From NCBI RefSeq assembly GCF_001757355.1, contig NZ_MINO01000018.1, positions 1 through 64,000 on the forward strand: a stretch of DNA of 64,000 nt. The letters run 5' to 3'. The translations under genes were made by a program, and so were the position numbers. The notes below the pieces were generated by a model. It worked only from the letters and a program-made list of their open reading frames with translations, did not search any database and had not been told where the DNA came from. Shown piece after piece: positions 1 through 8,100 of this stretch. The first letter of the stretch is position 1. Every line of letters starts with the position of its first letter. Source of the stretch: Sphingobium phenoxybenzoativorans. Lineage in GTDB: Bacteria; Pseudomonadota; Alphaproteobacteria; Sphingomonadales; Sphingomonadaceae.

Positions 1-678
1 TGATCGGTCTAAGGGATAAGTCGCATGCGAACCGATCTTGATCATCTTCCCCCGGCCAAGGTGCGTGAGCTTGAGCGTGTTGTGCAGATCCTGTTCGAGG
101 AGTTTGGCGATGCGCTGGCGGGGGCGACCGGCCGCAAGCGGCTGGGACGTATCGGCAAGATCATTTTGTACGGCTCCTATGCGCGAGGCGGCTGGGTGGA
201 TGAGCCGCATACCGCCAAGGGCTATCAGTCGGACTTTGATCTGCTGATCATTGTGAGCGGCAAGGAGCTGACGGACCGGGTTGCCTATTGGGCGCGGGCC
301 GAGGAGCGTCTGAACCGGGAGCGGGCGATCACGGGCACGCTGCGCACGCCAGTGAACTTCATCGTGCACAGTCTGCAGGAGGTGAATGACGGTCTGGCGC
401 ATGGGCGGTACTTTTTCATGGACGTGGCCCGTGACGGCATCGCCCTCTATCAGGCCAATGACAGTGAGCTCCACACCCCAAAGCCCAAGACACCCGATCA
501 GGCCCTCGCTATGGCCAAAGAATATTTTGAAGAGTGGATGCCGAGCGGTGCGGGGCTGCTCGAAACAGCACGCTTTAGTCAGGAAAATGGACGCCTAAAA
601 GATGCAGCCTTTCTGATGCATCAGGTGGCTGAGCGGCTCTATCACTGCGTGCTCCTCGTCTGCACCTTCTATACTCCG

Positions 679-698
679 TTATGCCGCGCGCGGCATAA
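679..698. repeat. Perfect 20-bp palindrome at the left edge of the element
   Basis: TTATGCCGCGCGCGGCATAA is a perfect palindrome lying just outside the left 88-bp inverted repeat. It has no counterpart at the right edge. Its ATGCCG half-site recurs inside the inverted repeats (707, 724 and inverted at 777), so it may be a recombinase core site or a leftover of the insertion event. Confidence 0.7.
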
Positions 699-703
699 GG
701 GGC

Positions 704-791
704 TTTATGCCGAGCGTCATACTATGCCGAGTTGGCGCAGTATAGCGCCGTTTTCCGGCGCTTTTGAGCTAATCGGCTCGGCATAGTTTCC
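704..791 (+). repeat. Left terminal inverted repeat of the element
   Basis: 88 bp, matching the reverse complement of 2024-2111 with five mismatches. It contains ATGCCGAG twice directly (707-714, 724-731) and once inverted (777-784), an arrangement expected of recombinase-binding arms. Confidence 0.85.
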
Positions 792-805
792 GGCCTATTC
801 CAGGA

Positions 806-1363
806 TCATAATGGGTCGTGTCCGGTCACATTGCGAACATGGCCGAGCATGGCGCGCAGCAGGATACGAACCTCCTCTGTCGTAAAACCAGCATCATTGG
901 GTTGAGGGTCGTCAGCGAGCGAGCGGCGGTTCCATTTGCTGTAGGGTGAGAGGACATCCGCTAACCGCTTTATCTCGGCACCTGCGTAATCAAAGCCAGT
1001 GGCGTTGGCATAAGCAAGGGATCGAGCGACGTTCAGGCCGATATGGCGAGCGCACCAGACGTCTGAAAAGCCTACATCCAGGAGATGGGACGACAGGGCA
1101 AGCTGGGCGACGATGCCAGCATGATAGAGAAAATTATGCCAATCCTGCGGCGCTTCCGGCGCGAGGGAAGACATGAACTCTTCCGCGCGTCGATAGCGGG
1201 CACGGCTGAGATTACGCCCTTCGCGTGTCCGCAGGAGTTGCGTGGGCTCGGCGCGATGGGCTTTCCGAAGCCTGACGAGTACGGCGTTGCCGATGTCGGG
1301 TGCCGAAATAACCGGTCCAGTGCGTAAGGTCTGGCGCGACGGTGTCGGGACAAGGCTGTTCAT
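806..1363 (-). CDS. Passenger protein of unknown function in the inverted-repeat element
   Basis: A 185-residue protein that I do not recognise. The start ATG at 1363 has a strong GGAGG ribosome site six bases upstream, and the stop lies 15 bp inside the left inverted repeat, so the gene is packed tightly into the element. The sequence looks like a real globular protein: an arginine-rich N-terminal third, then a helical stretch (about residues 70-145) with the distinctive patch FSDVWCARHIGLNVARSLAY. No signal peptide, membrane segment or known nuclease or recombinase motif is visible. As the only intact gene of the element it could be cargo, or a factor for the element's own movement. Function unknown. 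Confidence 0.55.
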   Translation of the reverse strand: MNSLVPTPSRQTLRTGPVISAPDIGNAVLVRLRKAHRAEPTQLLRTREGRNLSRARYRRAEEFMSSLAPEAPQDWHNFLYHAGIVAQLALSSHLLDVGFSDVWCARHIGLNVARSLAYANATGFDYAGAEIKRLADVLSPYSKWNRRSLADDPQPNDAGFTTEEVRILLRAMLGHVRNVTGHDPL

Positions 1364-1654
1364 ATGTACCTCCGGTCCGCATCAATGCGTGGCGCGAGAG
1401 GTATGGGCCATGCGGAACGGCCCGAACTCCCGCACGCTAGGCGCGGGAGCCGCCGGAGCTGGTAACATGCCAGTGACATGCGCCGCCGCCTTTAACCCGA
1501 AGGTCTGGACATGCGCGACTGCACCCCGGAGACCAAGGGTGTCCGAGTTGCTTCACTGGCGGGATTACCAGTCCCGGCGCCGCCTTTTGCGCAGCGCGTC
1601 GGCAAGATAACAGAGGCGAGTCCGCCCGCCAAGCCGGGCATTGGCTTGTTCAGG

Positions 1655-2007
1655 CTAAAGCGCGTCCAGAAATGCGAGGAGCTGGTCCTGCGGTTTAAAG
1701 CGACCGACCTTCTGTCCATTATACGGCTCGATCCTGGCCAGCGCCGCTTCCTTGAGCGCGAGGTGCGCATGAAGGTAAACGCTCAGCGAGATACTGAGTG
1801 ACGAGATCTTCCCGAATATCGGCGAGATCGCAGCCCGTGGCGCCTGAGGCTTAAATATCGATGACTGACGTTAAGGCTGAAACCGCATCGCTGAAGCCAC
1901 GCGACATAGAGGTGAATATGTTCGCCGAACGGGCCACGCTTTAGACCGCGCAAGATCCGGCTGCTGTTCAAATATCCATCGGCGATCATCGTCATTCCTC
2001 CGCGCAC
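1655..2007 (-). pseudogene. Degraded tyrosine recombinase (integrase) remnant
   Basis: Reading leftward, 2007 to about 1858 encodes the N-terminal SAM-like arm of a phage/RIT-type integrase (GPFGEHIHLYVAWLQRCGFS). A second frame continues it (CDLADIREDLVTQYLAER). A third frame at about 1785-1655 gives the typical C-terminus (YLHAHLALKEAALAR, then FLDAL and stop). The catalytic R...HxxR...Y core between these pieces is missing, so the gene has suffered a large internal deletion plus frameshifts and cannot be active. Its position next to the right inverted repeat suggests it was the first recombinase gene of the parental element. Confidence 0.65.
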
Positions 2008-2023
2008 ATGGTGTGCGTGAGGA

Positions 2024-2111
2024 GGAAACTATGCCGAGCCGATTATCTCAAAAGCCCTGGAAAACGGCGCAATACTGCACCAACTCGGCATAGTATGACG
2101 CTCGGCATAAA
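2024..2111 (-). repeat. Right terminal inverted repeat of the element
   Basis: Reverse-complement copy of 704-791 (83 of 88 positions match by eye). It is followed after four bases by the resumed HEPN coding sequence. Confidence 0.85.
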
Positions 2112-2380
2112 CACCTCATGTGCACAATCTCGCCTTTCTGCGGACGCAGGCGGAGCGGATTGATCGGCGGCTGGTCCATGTCTGGCCCTCGGACAATCGC
2201 AAGGAGCGGGCGATGTTCGAGAAACTGAAGGACGCTTATGTGAAGGCCCGCTACTCCAAACATTACCGCGTCAGTGAGGAGGAGCTCAGCTGGCTTGGTA
2301 CCCAGGTCGAGGAACTGGGGCGCGTGGTGCATGCTGTGTGCAGAGAAAGGATCGCAACGCTGGAAGAGGCTGCCAGGTGA

Positions 2381-3140
2381 TCGAGCCATGACGGTCAGAG
2401 CAGCATCGTCCGGTAGCCGCCGGCAGCATGTCACCTTACATAATTGACGTATAGAACCATCGCACTTTAAGCTGCGACACACTCGACAATTTGACACTGA
2501 TTTTGAGCCTTCGACCAAATGCTCAGCACATGAGCTAATCGTGGGAGTTCGGGTTCAAAAAATTCGAGATCTCACAAAAGCTCATTTATCAACGCTTAGA
2601 GGCGATTTGGAGATCGGGGGTGGGACCACAAGATTGAAGGCTTATCTCGCGGGATACTCTAAAGCATTATTATATTGCAATATTTTTAAGAGCGAGTCTC
2701 TCCGATTAACGAGACTGTAGCGAGACTCTTTAGCCTTTGTGGCAGCATCAAAAATTCAAATTACATACGACAGATTTCGCGGCGCGAATCGCCCATTGCA
2801 AAGCTGATTTTTGTGTAAATTTGTTTAGCGTAAACTGCTCTCGAAAAGTCACAAAACACGCAAATCATTCCTCACGGACGATCGATCTACCTGATGAAAA
2901 AGAGGTCTGAATTTTTACAAGCATCACAAGAATCATTGGGAACATGAGGCGCCTCAGATACGCCGATTTTTGGCGAGAGATCCCGAGCCAACGAGCCTGA
3001 ATGGGGCGGTCTATAAAGGACTGTCGAACCGCTGACTGCGTTGAACAAGCGGTCAATCCACAATTTCAGACTAAGAATTTCCAGAATGACATCTCTCAGC
3101 GAGCTTGCTCTCGACGCAAGATTTTTCCATGGAGGCGACC
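2381..3140. other. Intergenic region ahead of rmlC, no gene seen
   Basis: About 760 bases with a visibly lower GC content than either side, especially 2540-2900. I see no credible coding region. It holds an inverted repeat GAGTCTC (2694-2700) / GAGACTC (2722-2728). The region probably carries the promoter of the rml operon, but I could not single out a convincing -35/-10 pair. Confidence 0.5.
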
Positions 3141-3719
3141 ATGGAATCAAACAGCACACCTTCCCCTATAAAACTCATCACACCACGCCGATTTGGCGAT
3201 GACCGAGGCTGGTTCTCCGAAACCTACAGTGAAAAAGGTTGGGCTGAAAAAGGCGTAAGATGTCGCTTTGTGCAAGATAACCACAGTTACTCCAGACCGG
3301 CGGGCACCGTTCGCGGCATCCACTTCCAAGCACCGCCCCACGCGCAGGACAAGCTGGTGCGGTGCGTGCGCGGCAGGATCATGGATTATGCCGTTGATCT
3401 GCGCAAAGGATCGCCCACCTATGGCCAGCACGTGGCGGCCGAATTGACGGCAGATAACGGGCATCAGCTTTTCGTGCCCGTCGGATTTGGCCATGCCTTT
3501 GTCACACTCGAACCCGATGCCGAAGTCGTCTATAAAGTATCCGACATATATGCACCGGATTGCGACGGTGGCGTCTTGTGGAACTGCCCGACGATCGGGA
3601 TCAACTGGCCGCTCCCTGAGGGTGGGCCAACGCTATCACCAAAGGATATGGTGCTTCCGGCGCTTGCGGATTTCGACAGCCCCTTTACCTACGATGGTCA
3701 GCCCCTGCTGCCGCTATAA
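3141..3719 (+). CDS. rmlC: dTDP-4-dehydrorhamnose 3,5-epimerase
   Basis: Cytoplasmic cupin enzyme of 192 residues that epimerises C3 and C5 of dTDP-4-keto-6-deoxyglucose, the third step to dTDP-L-rhamnose. The sequence shows the family features: RGWFSETYS near residues 22-30, the catalytic His in TVRGIHFQ (about residue 61), VPVGFGHAF near 112-120 and the Tyr region of YKVSDIY. The start at 3141 is chosen because GGAGG sits at 3131-3135; an in-frame ATG at 3129 overlaps that ribosome site. It is the first gene of an rmlC-rmlB-rmlD-rmlA cluster with 27 bp to rmlB. Length and motifs are normal. Confidence 0.95.
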   Translation: MESNSTPSPIKLITPRRFGDDRGWFSETYSEKGWAEKGVRCRFVQDNHSYSRPAGTVRGIHFQAPPHAQDKLVRCVRGRIMDYAVDLRKGSPTYGQHVAAELTADNGHQLFVPVGFGHAFVTLEPDAEVVYKVSDIYAPDCDGGVLWNCPTIGINWPLPEGGPTLSPKDMVLPALADFDSPFTYDGQPLLPL

Positions 3720-3746
3720 AGCGGAGAGCCATAGACGGAGACTAAT

Positions 3747-4808
3747 GTGCGTATTTTGGTGACTGGAGGGGCCGGATTTATTGGATCGGCATTGATCCGT
3801 CATATCATCAATGACACGGATCACGAGGTGCTTAACCTCGACAAATTGACCTATGCGGGCGTTTTGACGTCACTGGCTTCCGTGGACCAATCTCCACGAT
3901 ATCGCTTCGTTCAGGGGGACATCTGCGACGGAGAACTGGTTGCGACACTGCTGAAAGAATTTCAGCCGGACATAGTTGCGCATCTGGCCGCGGAGAGCCA
4001 CGTCGACCGGTCCATAGATGGGCCTGGCGAATTCATTCAGACCAATGTGGTCGGCACATTCACCCTGCTGAATCAGGCACTGGGATATTGGCGAGGCCTC
4101 CCTGCAGACAAGCAGGATATGTTCCGTTTCCATCATATCTCAACGGACGAAGTATTCGGCTCGCTTGGTGAAGAGGGTTATTTTACCGAGGAAACCGCAT
4201 ACGATCCACGTTCGCCCTATTCCGCTTCAAAGGCTTCCTCCGATCATCTCGTGCGTGCGTGGGGTCATACCTATGGCCTGCCCGTTCTGGTTACCAACTG
4301 TTCGAACAATTATGGCCCCTATCACTTCCCGGAAAAGCTGATCCCGCTCATCATTATCCGGGCGCTCAACGATGAACCGCTTCCCGTTTACGGCGATGGC
4401 AGCAATGTTCGCGATTGGCTGTTCGTCGAGGATCACGCGCGCGCCCTGCGCACGGTGTTCGAAACCGGCGAGCCAGGGCAGACCTATAATGTCGGCGGCA
4501 ATTCCGAACGGCGTAATATTGACGTCGTGAACGCCATATGTGCGGCACTTGATGAGCAATTGCCACGTAAAGACGGCATATCCTATGCGACGCAGATCAG
4601 TTTCGTGGCAGACCGGCCCGGACATGATCATCGCTACGCGATCGATGCAACGAAGATCGCTACCGAATTGGGATGGAAGCCCGAAGAGACATTCGAGCAC
4701 GGGATTGCCAAGACAGTGGCGTGGTATCTCGAAAATCGCGACTGGTGGGGCGCTATCCTCGCCGGGCGCTACAACACTGGCCGGCTCGGCCTCGCAAAGG
4801 CAAGTTGA
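3747..4808 (+). CDS. rmlB: dTDP-glucose 4,6-dehydratase
   Basis: Extended short-chain dehydrogenase of 353 residues that converts dTDP-glucose to dTDP-4-keto-6-deoxyglucose using bound NAD. Visible are the Rossmann motif TGGAGFIG (about 6-13), the TDE triad residues in ISTDEVFGS (about 131-139), and the YxxxK pair in YSASK (Tyr158, Lys162). The start is GTG at 3747 with CGGAG six bases upstream; an ATG two bases earlier is out of frame. The stop codon overlaps the start of rmlD (TGATG), so the two are translationally coupled. Confidence 0.96.
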   Translation: MRILVTGGAGFIGSALIRHIINDTDHEVLNLDKLTYAGVLTSLASVDQSPRYRFVQGDICDGELVATLLKEFQPDIVAHLAAESHVDRSIDGPGEFIQTNVVGTFTLLNQALGYWRGLPADKQDMFRFHHISTDEVFGSLGEEGYFTEETAYDPRSPYSASKASSDHLVRAWGHTYGLPVLVTNCSNNYGPYHFPEKLIPLIIIRALNDEPLPVYGDGSNVRDWLFVEDHARALRTVFETGEPGQTYNVGGNSERRNIDVVNAICAALDEQLPRKDGISYATQISFVADRPGHDHRYAIDATKIATELGWKPEETFEHGIAKTVAWYLENRDWWGAILAGRYNTGRLGLAKAS

Positions 4809-5710
4809 TGCTGGACATTCTGATTACGGGCGGTACCGGGCAGGTCGGTCATGAACTTGCGCGCCAGGATTGGGGACAGGACGTAACCCTGCACCTGCCT
4901 GATCGCACAGAGCTGGACATCAGTTCGACTGCGAGTGTCACATCCTATTTCAGCCAACGCACTTTCGCCGCCGTGATCAATCCCGCTGCTTATACAGCCG
5001 TTGACAAAGCGGAAGATGATAGCGCCGCAGCATTTCTATCCAACGCGCAGGGGCCGGCCAATCTTGCTGAGGCAACCCGCAAAGCAGGCATACCGCTGGT
5101 TCATGTTTCGACCGACTATGTATTTGCTGGTGACAAGACTGGTCCATATGATGAAACGGATTCGGTCGCCCCTCTTGGTATTTATGGAGCATCAAAACTC
5201 GCTGGAGAAATTGCGGTCCGCGCCGGCAATTCTCGTTCGGTAGTCATGCGAACGGCCTGGGTGTTAAGCGCCCATCGGGGAAACTTCCTCAAGACGATGT
5301 TGCGCGTTGCAACGGCCAATCCACAGCTCCGCGTAGTCGATGACCAGGTCGGCTGCCCGACGGCCGCGAGCGACATTGCCCAGGCGCTCAAGACAATCAC
5401 ATTGCGGATGATTGCGGACGAACATGCTCCGGCAGGCATCTATCATTTCGTCAATGCGGGTGAAGTGAGCTGGTGCGGACTCGCCCGGGAAATCTTCGCG
5501 ATGAGCAAGGCTCGCGGAGGCCCGGACGCAGACGTCCTGGCGATCACAACCACTGAATACCCCACGCCAGCAAGACGGCCGGCAAATTCCCGCCTGGCTA
5601 CGCAAAAAATTTCGGCGGACTATGGCATCAACCCGCGCCCCTGGGAAAGTGCCGTGTCTGAGATCATTACAGAATTGACCGCAACGGTTCCGCAAACGGC
5701 AGAGGTTTAG
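4808..5710 (+). CDS. rmlD: dTDP-4-dehydrorhamnose reductase
   Basis: A 300-residue SDR enzyme that reduces dTDP-4-keto-L-rhamnose to dTDP-L-rhamnose with NAD(P)H. Motifs: TGGTGQVG (about 7-14), VHVSTDYVF (98-106) and the catalytic YGASK (Tyr126, Lys130). The ATG at 4808 shares its A with the rmlB stop codon. Codons upstream in the same frame belong to the overlapping end of rmlB and were excluded. Only 6 bp separate it from rmlA. Typical length. Confidence 0.95.
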   Translation: MLDILITGGTGQVGHELARQDWGQDVTLHLPDRTELDISSTASVTSYFSQRTFAAVINPAAYTAVDKAEDDSAAAFLSNAQGPANLAEATRKAGIPLVHVSTDYVFAGDKTGPYDETDSVAPLGIYGASKLAGEIAVRAGNSRSVVMRTAWVLSAHRGNFLKTMLRVATANPQLRVVDDQVGCPTAASDIAQALKTITLRMIADEHAPAGIYHFVNAGEVSWCGLAREIFAMSKARGGPDADVLAITTTEYPTPARRPANSRLATQKISADYGINPRPWESAVSEIITELTATVPQTAEV

Positions 5711-5716
5711 CAGCTC

Positions 5717-6592
5717 GTGAAAGGCATTATTCTCGCCGGCGGTTCGGGTACGCGGCTGCACCCCATGACGCTTGTCACATCCAAGCAACTGATGCCGGTC
5801 TACGACAAGCCGATGATCTATTATCCGCTGACAACGCTGATGCTGGCTGGCATCCGCGAGGTACTGATCATTTCCACTCCCAGAGACTTGCCCAGTTTCG
5901 AAGCGCTTTTGGGTGACGGCTCGCAATGGGGCATGGATATTCAATATGCCGTACAACCCAGCCCGGACGGGTTGGCGCAGGCGTATATAATCGGCGCGAA
6001 TTTTGTCGGCGCCTCTAATTCTGCCCTGATTCTGGGCGATAATATCTTCTACGGTCATGGCGCCACCGAGCTTTTCACACGATCACTCGAACGGGCCAAT
6101 GGCGCGACGGTATTCGCCTACCACGTTACCGATCCAGAGCGATATGGTGTGGTAGAGTTCGATTCAGGAATGCGGGCCTTAACGATAGAAGAAAAGCCGG
6201 TTGCGCCGCGCTCTAATTGGGCGGTCACTGGTTTGTATTTCTACGACAATCAGGTGGTCGATATCGCCCGGAACTTGAAGCCTTCACCGCGCGGTGAACT
6301 GGAAATCACGGACGTAAATCGCACCTATCTGGAAATGGGGCAACTGTCGGTCGAAATGATGGGCCGCGGCTATGCGTGGCTGGACACTGGCACTCCCGAC
6401 AGCTTGATAGAAGCCGCCGAATTTGTCCGGACACTGGAGAAGCGACAAGGTTTCAAGATCGCCTGCCCGGAAGAAATTGCATTCGAACAGGGCTTTATCG
6501 ATGCAGAGCAACTCGATCGGCTCGCCGTTGCCTTGGGCAAGAGCGCCTATGGCGTATATCTCAAGACCGTAGCGCTAAGACGCGACAGCTAA
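5717..6592 (+). CDS. rmlA: Glucose-1-phosphate thymidylyltransferase
   Basis: A 291-residue nucleotidyltransferase that makes dTDP-glucose from dTTP and glucose-1-phosphate, the entry step of the rhamnose pathway. The N-terminal signature [11 protein letters not shown] (about 8-18), [16 protein letters not shown] and the magnesium-site region around [10 protein letters not shown] near 105-114 are intact. It starts with GTG, 6 bp after rmlD. It is the last gene of the rml cluster and converges on wecC with about 20 bp between the stop codons. The order C-B-D-A differs from the common B-D-A-C. Confidence 0.95.
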   Translation: MKGIILAGGSGTRLHPMTLVTSKQLMPVYDKPMIYYPLTTLMLAGIREVLIISTPRDLPSFEALLGDGSQWGMDIQYAVQPSPDGLAQAYIIGANFVGASNSALILGDNIFYGHGATELFTRSLERANGATVFAYHVTDPERYGVVEFDSGMRALTIEEKPVAPRSNWAVTGLYFYDNQVVDIARNLKPSPRGELEITDVNRTYLEMGQLSVEMMGRGYAWLDTGTPDSLIEAAEFVRTLEKRQGFKIACPEEIAFEQGFIDAEQLDRLAVALGKSAYGVYLKTVALRRDS

Positions 6593-6613
6593 ACCGTTTC
6601 GTTCGCTCGGAGA

Positions 6614-7918
6614 TCAGCTCACGGCGCGGATAGGAGCAGGCGCGGATGCCTTTGGCTGATCCGGCCAGATGCCGCGCGTGTCATAGACAATCTTGTTAAG
6701 ACGCTCGGCCACAGGCACCGATTTGAAGATGTCGTGATCGACAAGAACGATCAGGATATCGCAGCTTTCAAGCGCGTCATCCAAATCGATCAATTCTGCG
6801 CCCGTGCCAATAAATTCGGCGGGAATGTCCCTGATATGGGGTTCGACCAGCTTTACTCGGCGGCCATAGCGCTTTGCCAGGCGATGAGCGACCTTGATGG
6901 CCGGGCTTTCGCGAAAATCGTCAATGTTCGCCTTAAAGGCCAGTCCCAGGCAGGCAATTGTTGCACCCGGCAGTTCATCGATCACGTCAGAGGCATGAGA
7001 GACGACATAGTCGGTTTTCCCGTCATTCACCTCACGCGCCATACGGATCATGCGCGCATTTTCCGGGTCCGAGTGGACAATGAACCAGGGGTCAACCGCG
7101 ATACAATGGCCGCCCACACCCGGACCAGGCTGGAGAATATTGACGCGCGGATGCCGGTTGGCGAGCCGGATGACTTCCCATACATCGATGCCCATGCCCT
7201 CCGCGATCACGGACAATTCGTTCGCGAAGGCGATGTTGACGTCCCGGAAGCTGTTTTCGATCAGCTTTACCATCTCCGCCGATCGCGAAGTGGTGGTGAC
7301 ACACTGTCCACGCACAAACTGACGGTAGAAACTCAGCGCCTTTCGCGCGCAACGCGGCGTTATGCCGCCAATACAGCGATCGTTGTCGATCAGTTCGACC
7401 AGGATACGGCCGGGCAGCACCCGTTCCGGACAATAGGCGATGGCGATGTCCGCCGCATTGGGGCTGGCAGCGCCGTCGCGCGGCATACGCAGGTCCGGCC
7501 GGAGCTGCGCGAACAGGTCGCGCATTGCTTCGGTCGTCCCGACAGGGGATGTCGATTCGAGAATGACTGTATCGCCAGCCTTCAGCACCGTCGAAACGGC
7601 GCGGGCGGCTTCCAGAACATAGCTGATGTCCGGCGCGCGATTTTCGGCAACTGGCGTCGGCACCGCGATGACGAAAACGTCGCTGGCCTCTACCTGTGTC
7701 GCAGCGCGCAGGTTGCCCCGGGCAACGACGCCCTGCACCAGTCCGTCCAGATCCACTTCCTCGATATGCACTCGTCCGCTGTTGACGGTCTCAACAACCC
7801 GCGCATTATTGTCGATTCCCAGCACGTTCATCCCCGATCGGGCGATCAGCGCGGCGGTCGGCAGGCCGATATAGCCAAGGCCGATGACGGAAACCTTCAA
7901 TGAGACGTCTGCGGGCAT
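6614..7918 (-). CDS. wecC: UDP-N-acetyl-D-mannosamine dehydrogenase
   Basis: A 434-residue NAD-dependent nucleotide-sugar dehydrogenase that oxidises UDP-ManNAc twice to UDP-ManNAcA. N-terminal Rossmann motif VIGLGYIGLP (about 11-20), the substrate-site Lys in EMVKLIENSFRDVNIAFANE (about 218), and the catalytic Cys in GPGVGGHCIAVDPWF (about Cys272). GGHCIAVDPWF distinguishes the WecC branch from UDP-glucose dehydrogenases (GGSCFPKD). It stands alone on the minus strand. Its partner wecB is in the same window at 43.7-44.8 kb, so the two steps of UDP-ManNAcA synthesis lie 36 kb apart at opposite ends of the polysaccharide locus. Confidence 0.9.
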   Translation of the reverse strand: MPADVSLKVSVIGLGYIGLPTAALIARSGMNVLGIDNNARVVETVNSGRVHIEEVDLDGLVQGVVARGNLRAATQVEASDVFVIAVPTPVAENRAPDISYVLEAARAVSTVLKAGDTVILESTSPVGTTEAMRDLFAQLRPDLRMPRDGAASPNAADIAIAYCPERVLPGRILVELIDNDRCIGGITPRCARKALSFYRQFVRGQCVTTTSRSAEMVKLIENSFRDVNIAFANELSVIAEGMGIDVWEVIRLANRHPRVNILQPGPGVGGHCIAVDPWFIVHSDPENARMIRMAREVNDGKTDYVVSHASDVIDELPGATIACLGLAFKANIDDFRESPAIKVAHRLAKRYGRRVKLVEPHIRDIPAEFIGTGAELIDLDDALESCDILIVLVDHDIFKSVPVAERLNKIVYDTRGIWPDQPKASAPAPIRAVS

Positions 7919-8006
7919 AGGAAGAGAACCTCTAAGCAGTTGGCATCGCCGCGTCCGGCAACGACGTCATCCACTTGGACGAAAAGCATGAATATTCCGT
8001 AGCCTT

Positions 8007-8035
8007 AGCCCGACTTTTAGATAGCCGGGCTTTTT
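8007..8035 (+). terminator. Possible rho-independent terminator reading rightward
   Basis: AGCCCG and CGGGCT form a stem around an AT-rich loop, followed by TTTTT on the plus strand. Both neighbouring genes run on the minus strand, so it would stop rightward antisense transcripts rather than either neighbour. There is no T-run on the minus strand. Medium-low confidence. Confidence 0.4.
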
Positions 8036-8100
8036 GTGGAGTGACCGCAGACTATCCCGATTCCAGCAGCCTACTATTTCATTGCCTACTATGACCGCCC

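Larger units (their letters stand above)
678..2115. mobile_element. 1.4-kb inverted-repeat element with degraded tyrosine recombinase and passenger gene
   Basis: A block with 88-bp terminal inverted repeats (704-791 and 2024-2111, five mismatches by eye) interrupts the MNT-HEPN gene. Removing 678-2115 restores the host reading frame, which fixes the boundaries to within about 2 bp; CC occurs at both edges. Inside are an intact minus-strand gene of unknown function (806-1363) and the remains of a tyrosine recombinase (1655-2007). Long inverted ends together with tyrosine recombinase genes resemble recombinase-in-trio (RIT) elements, so this is best read as a deleted, non-autonomous derivative. 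The RIT assignment is inference: only one recombinase remnant is left. No DDE transposase is present. Confidence 0.7.
25..2380 (+). pseudogene. MNT-HEPN nucleotidyltransferase gene, split by an insertion
   Basis: The first part (25 to about 677) encodes a nucleotidyltransferase fold: LYGSYARGG at about residues 48-56 and the acidic pair in SDFDLL at about 70-75 are the signature of minimal (MNT) nucleotidyltransferases. It runs into the start of a HEPN helical domain (AERLYHC). The rest of the HEPN domain lies at 2116-2380, with an R-x4-H-like arrangement in KARYSKHYRV. Joining base 677 to base 2116 restores one uninterrupted frame of roughly 300 codons, so the gene was whole before the 678-2115 insertion. 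The start at 25 has an AGGGA-type ribosome site just upstream. Known MNT-HEPN pairs act as toxin-antitoxin modules, the MNT domain adenylylating a HEPN RNase; here both were in one chain. The interrupted left part now reads out of frame into the inserted element and stops at 786. The family call is firm; a past toxin or defence role is inference. Confidence 0.8.

Noticed and set aside
2048-2518. 156-codon minus-strand frame
   Set aside because: Overlaps the HEPN remnant and the right inverted repeat of the element; not gene-like.
2381-3140. JUMPstart/ops-type element upstream of the rml genes
   Set aside because: I looked for the ops core and did not find a convincing match.
5264-6058. 264-codon minus-strand frame across rmlD and rmlA
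   Set aside because: It crosses two well-supported genes on the opposite strand.
6734-7903. 389-codon plus-strand frame over wecC
   Set aside because: Antisense shadow; wecC has all its catalytic motifs on the other strand.
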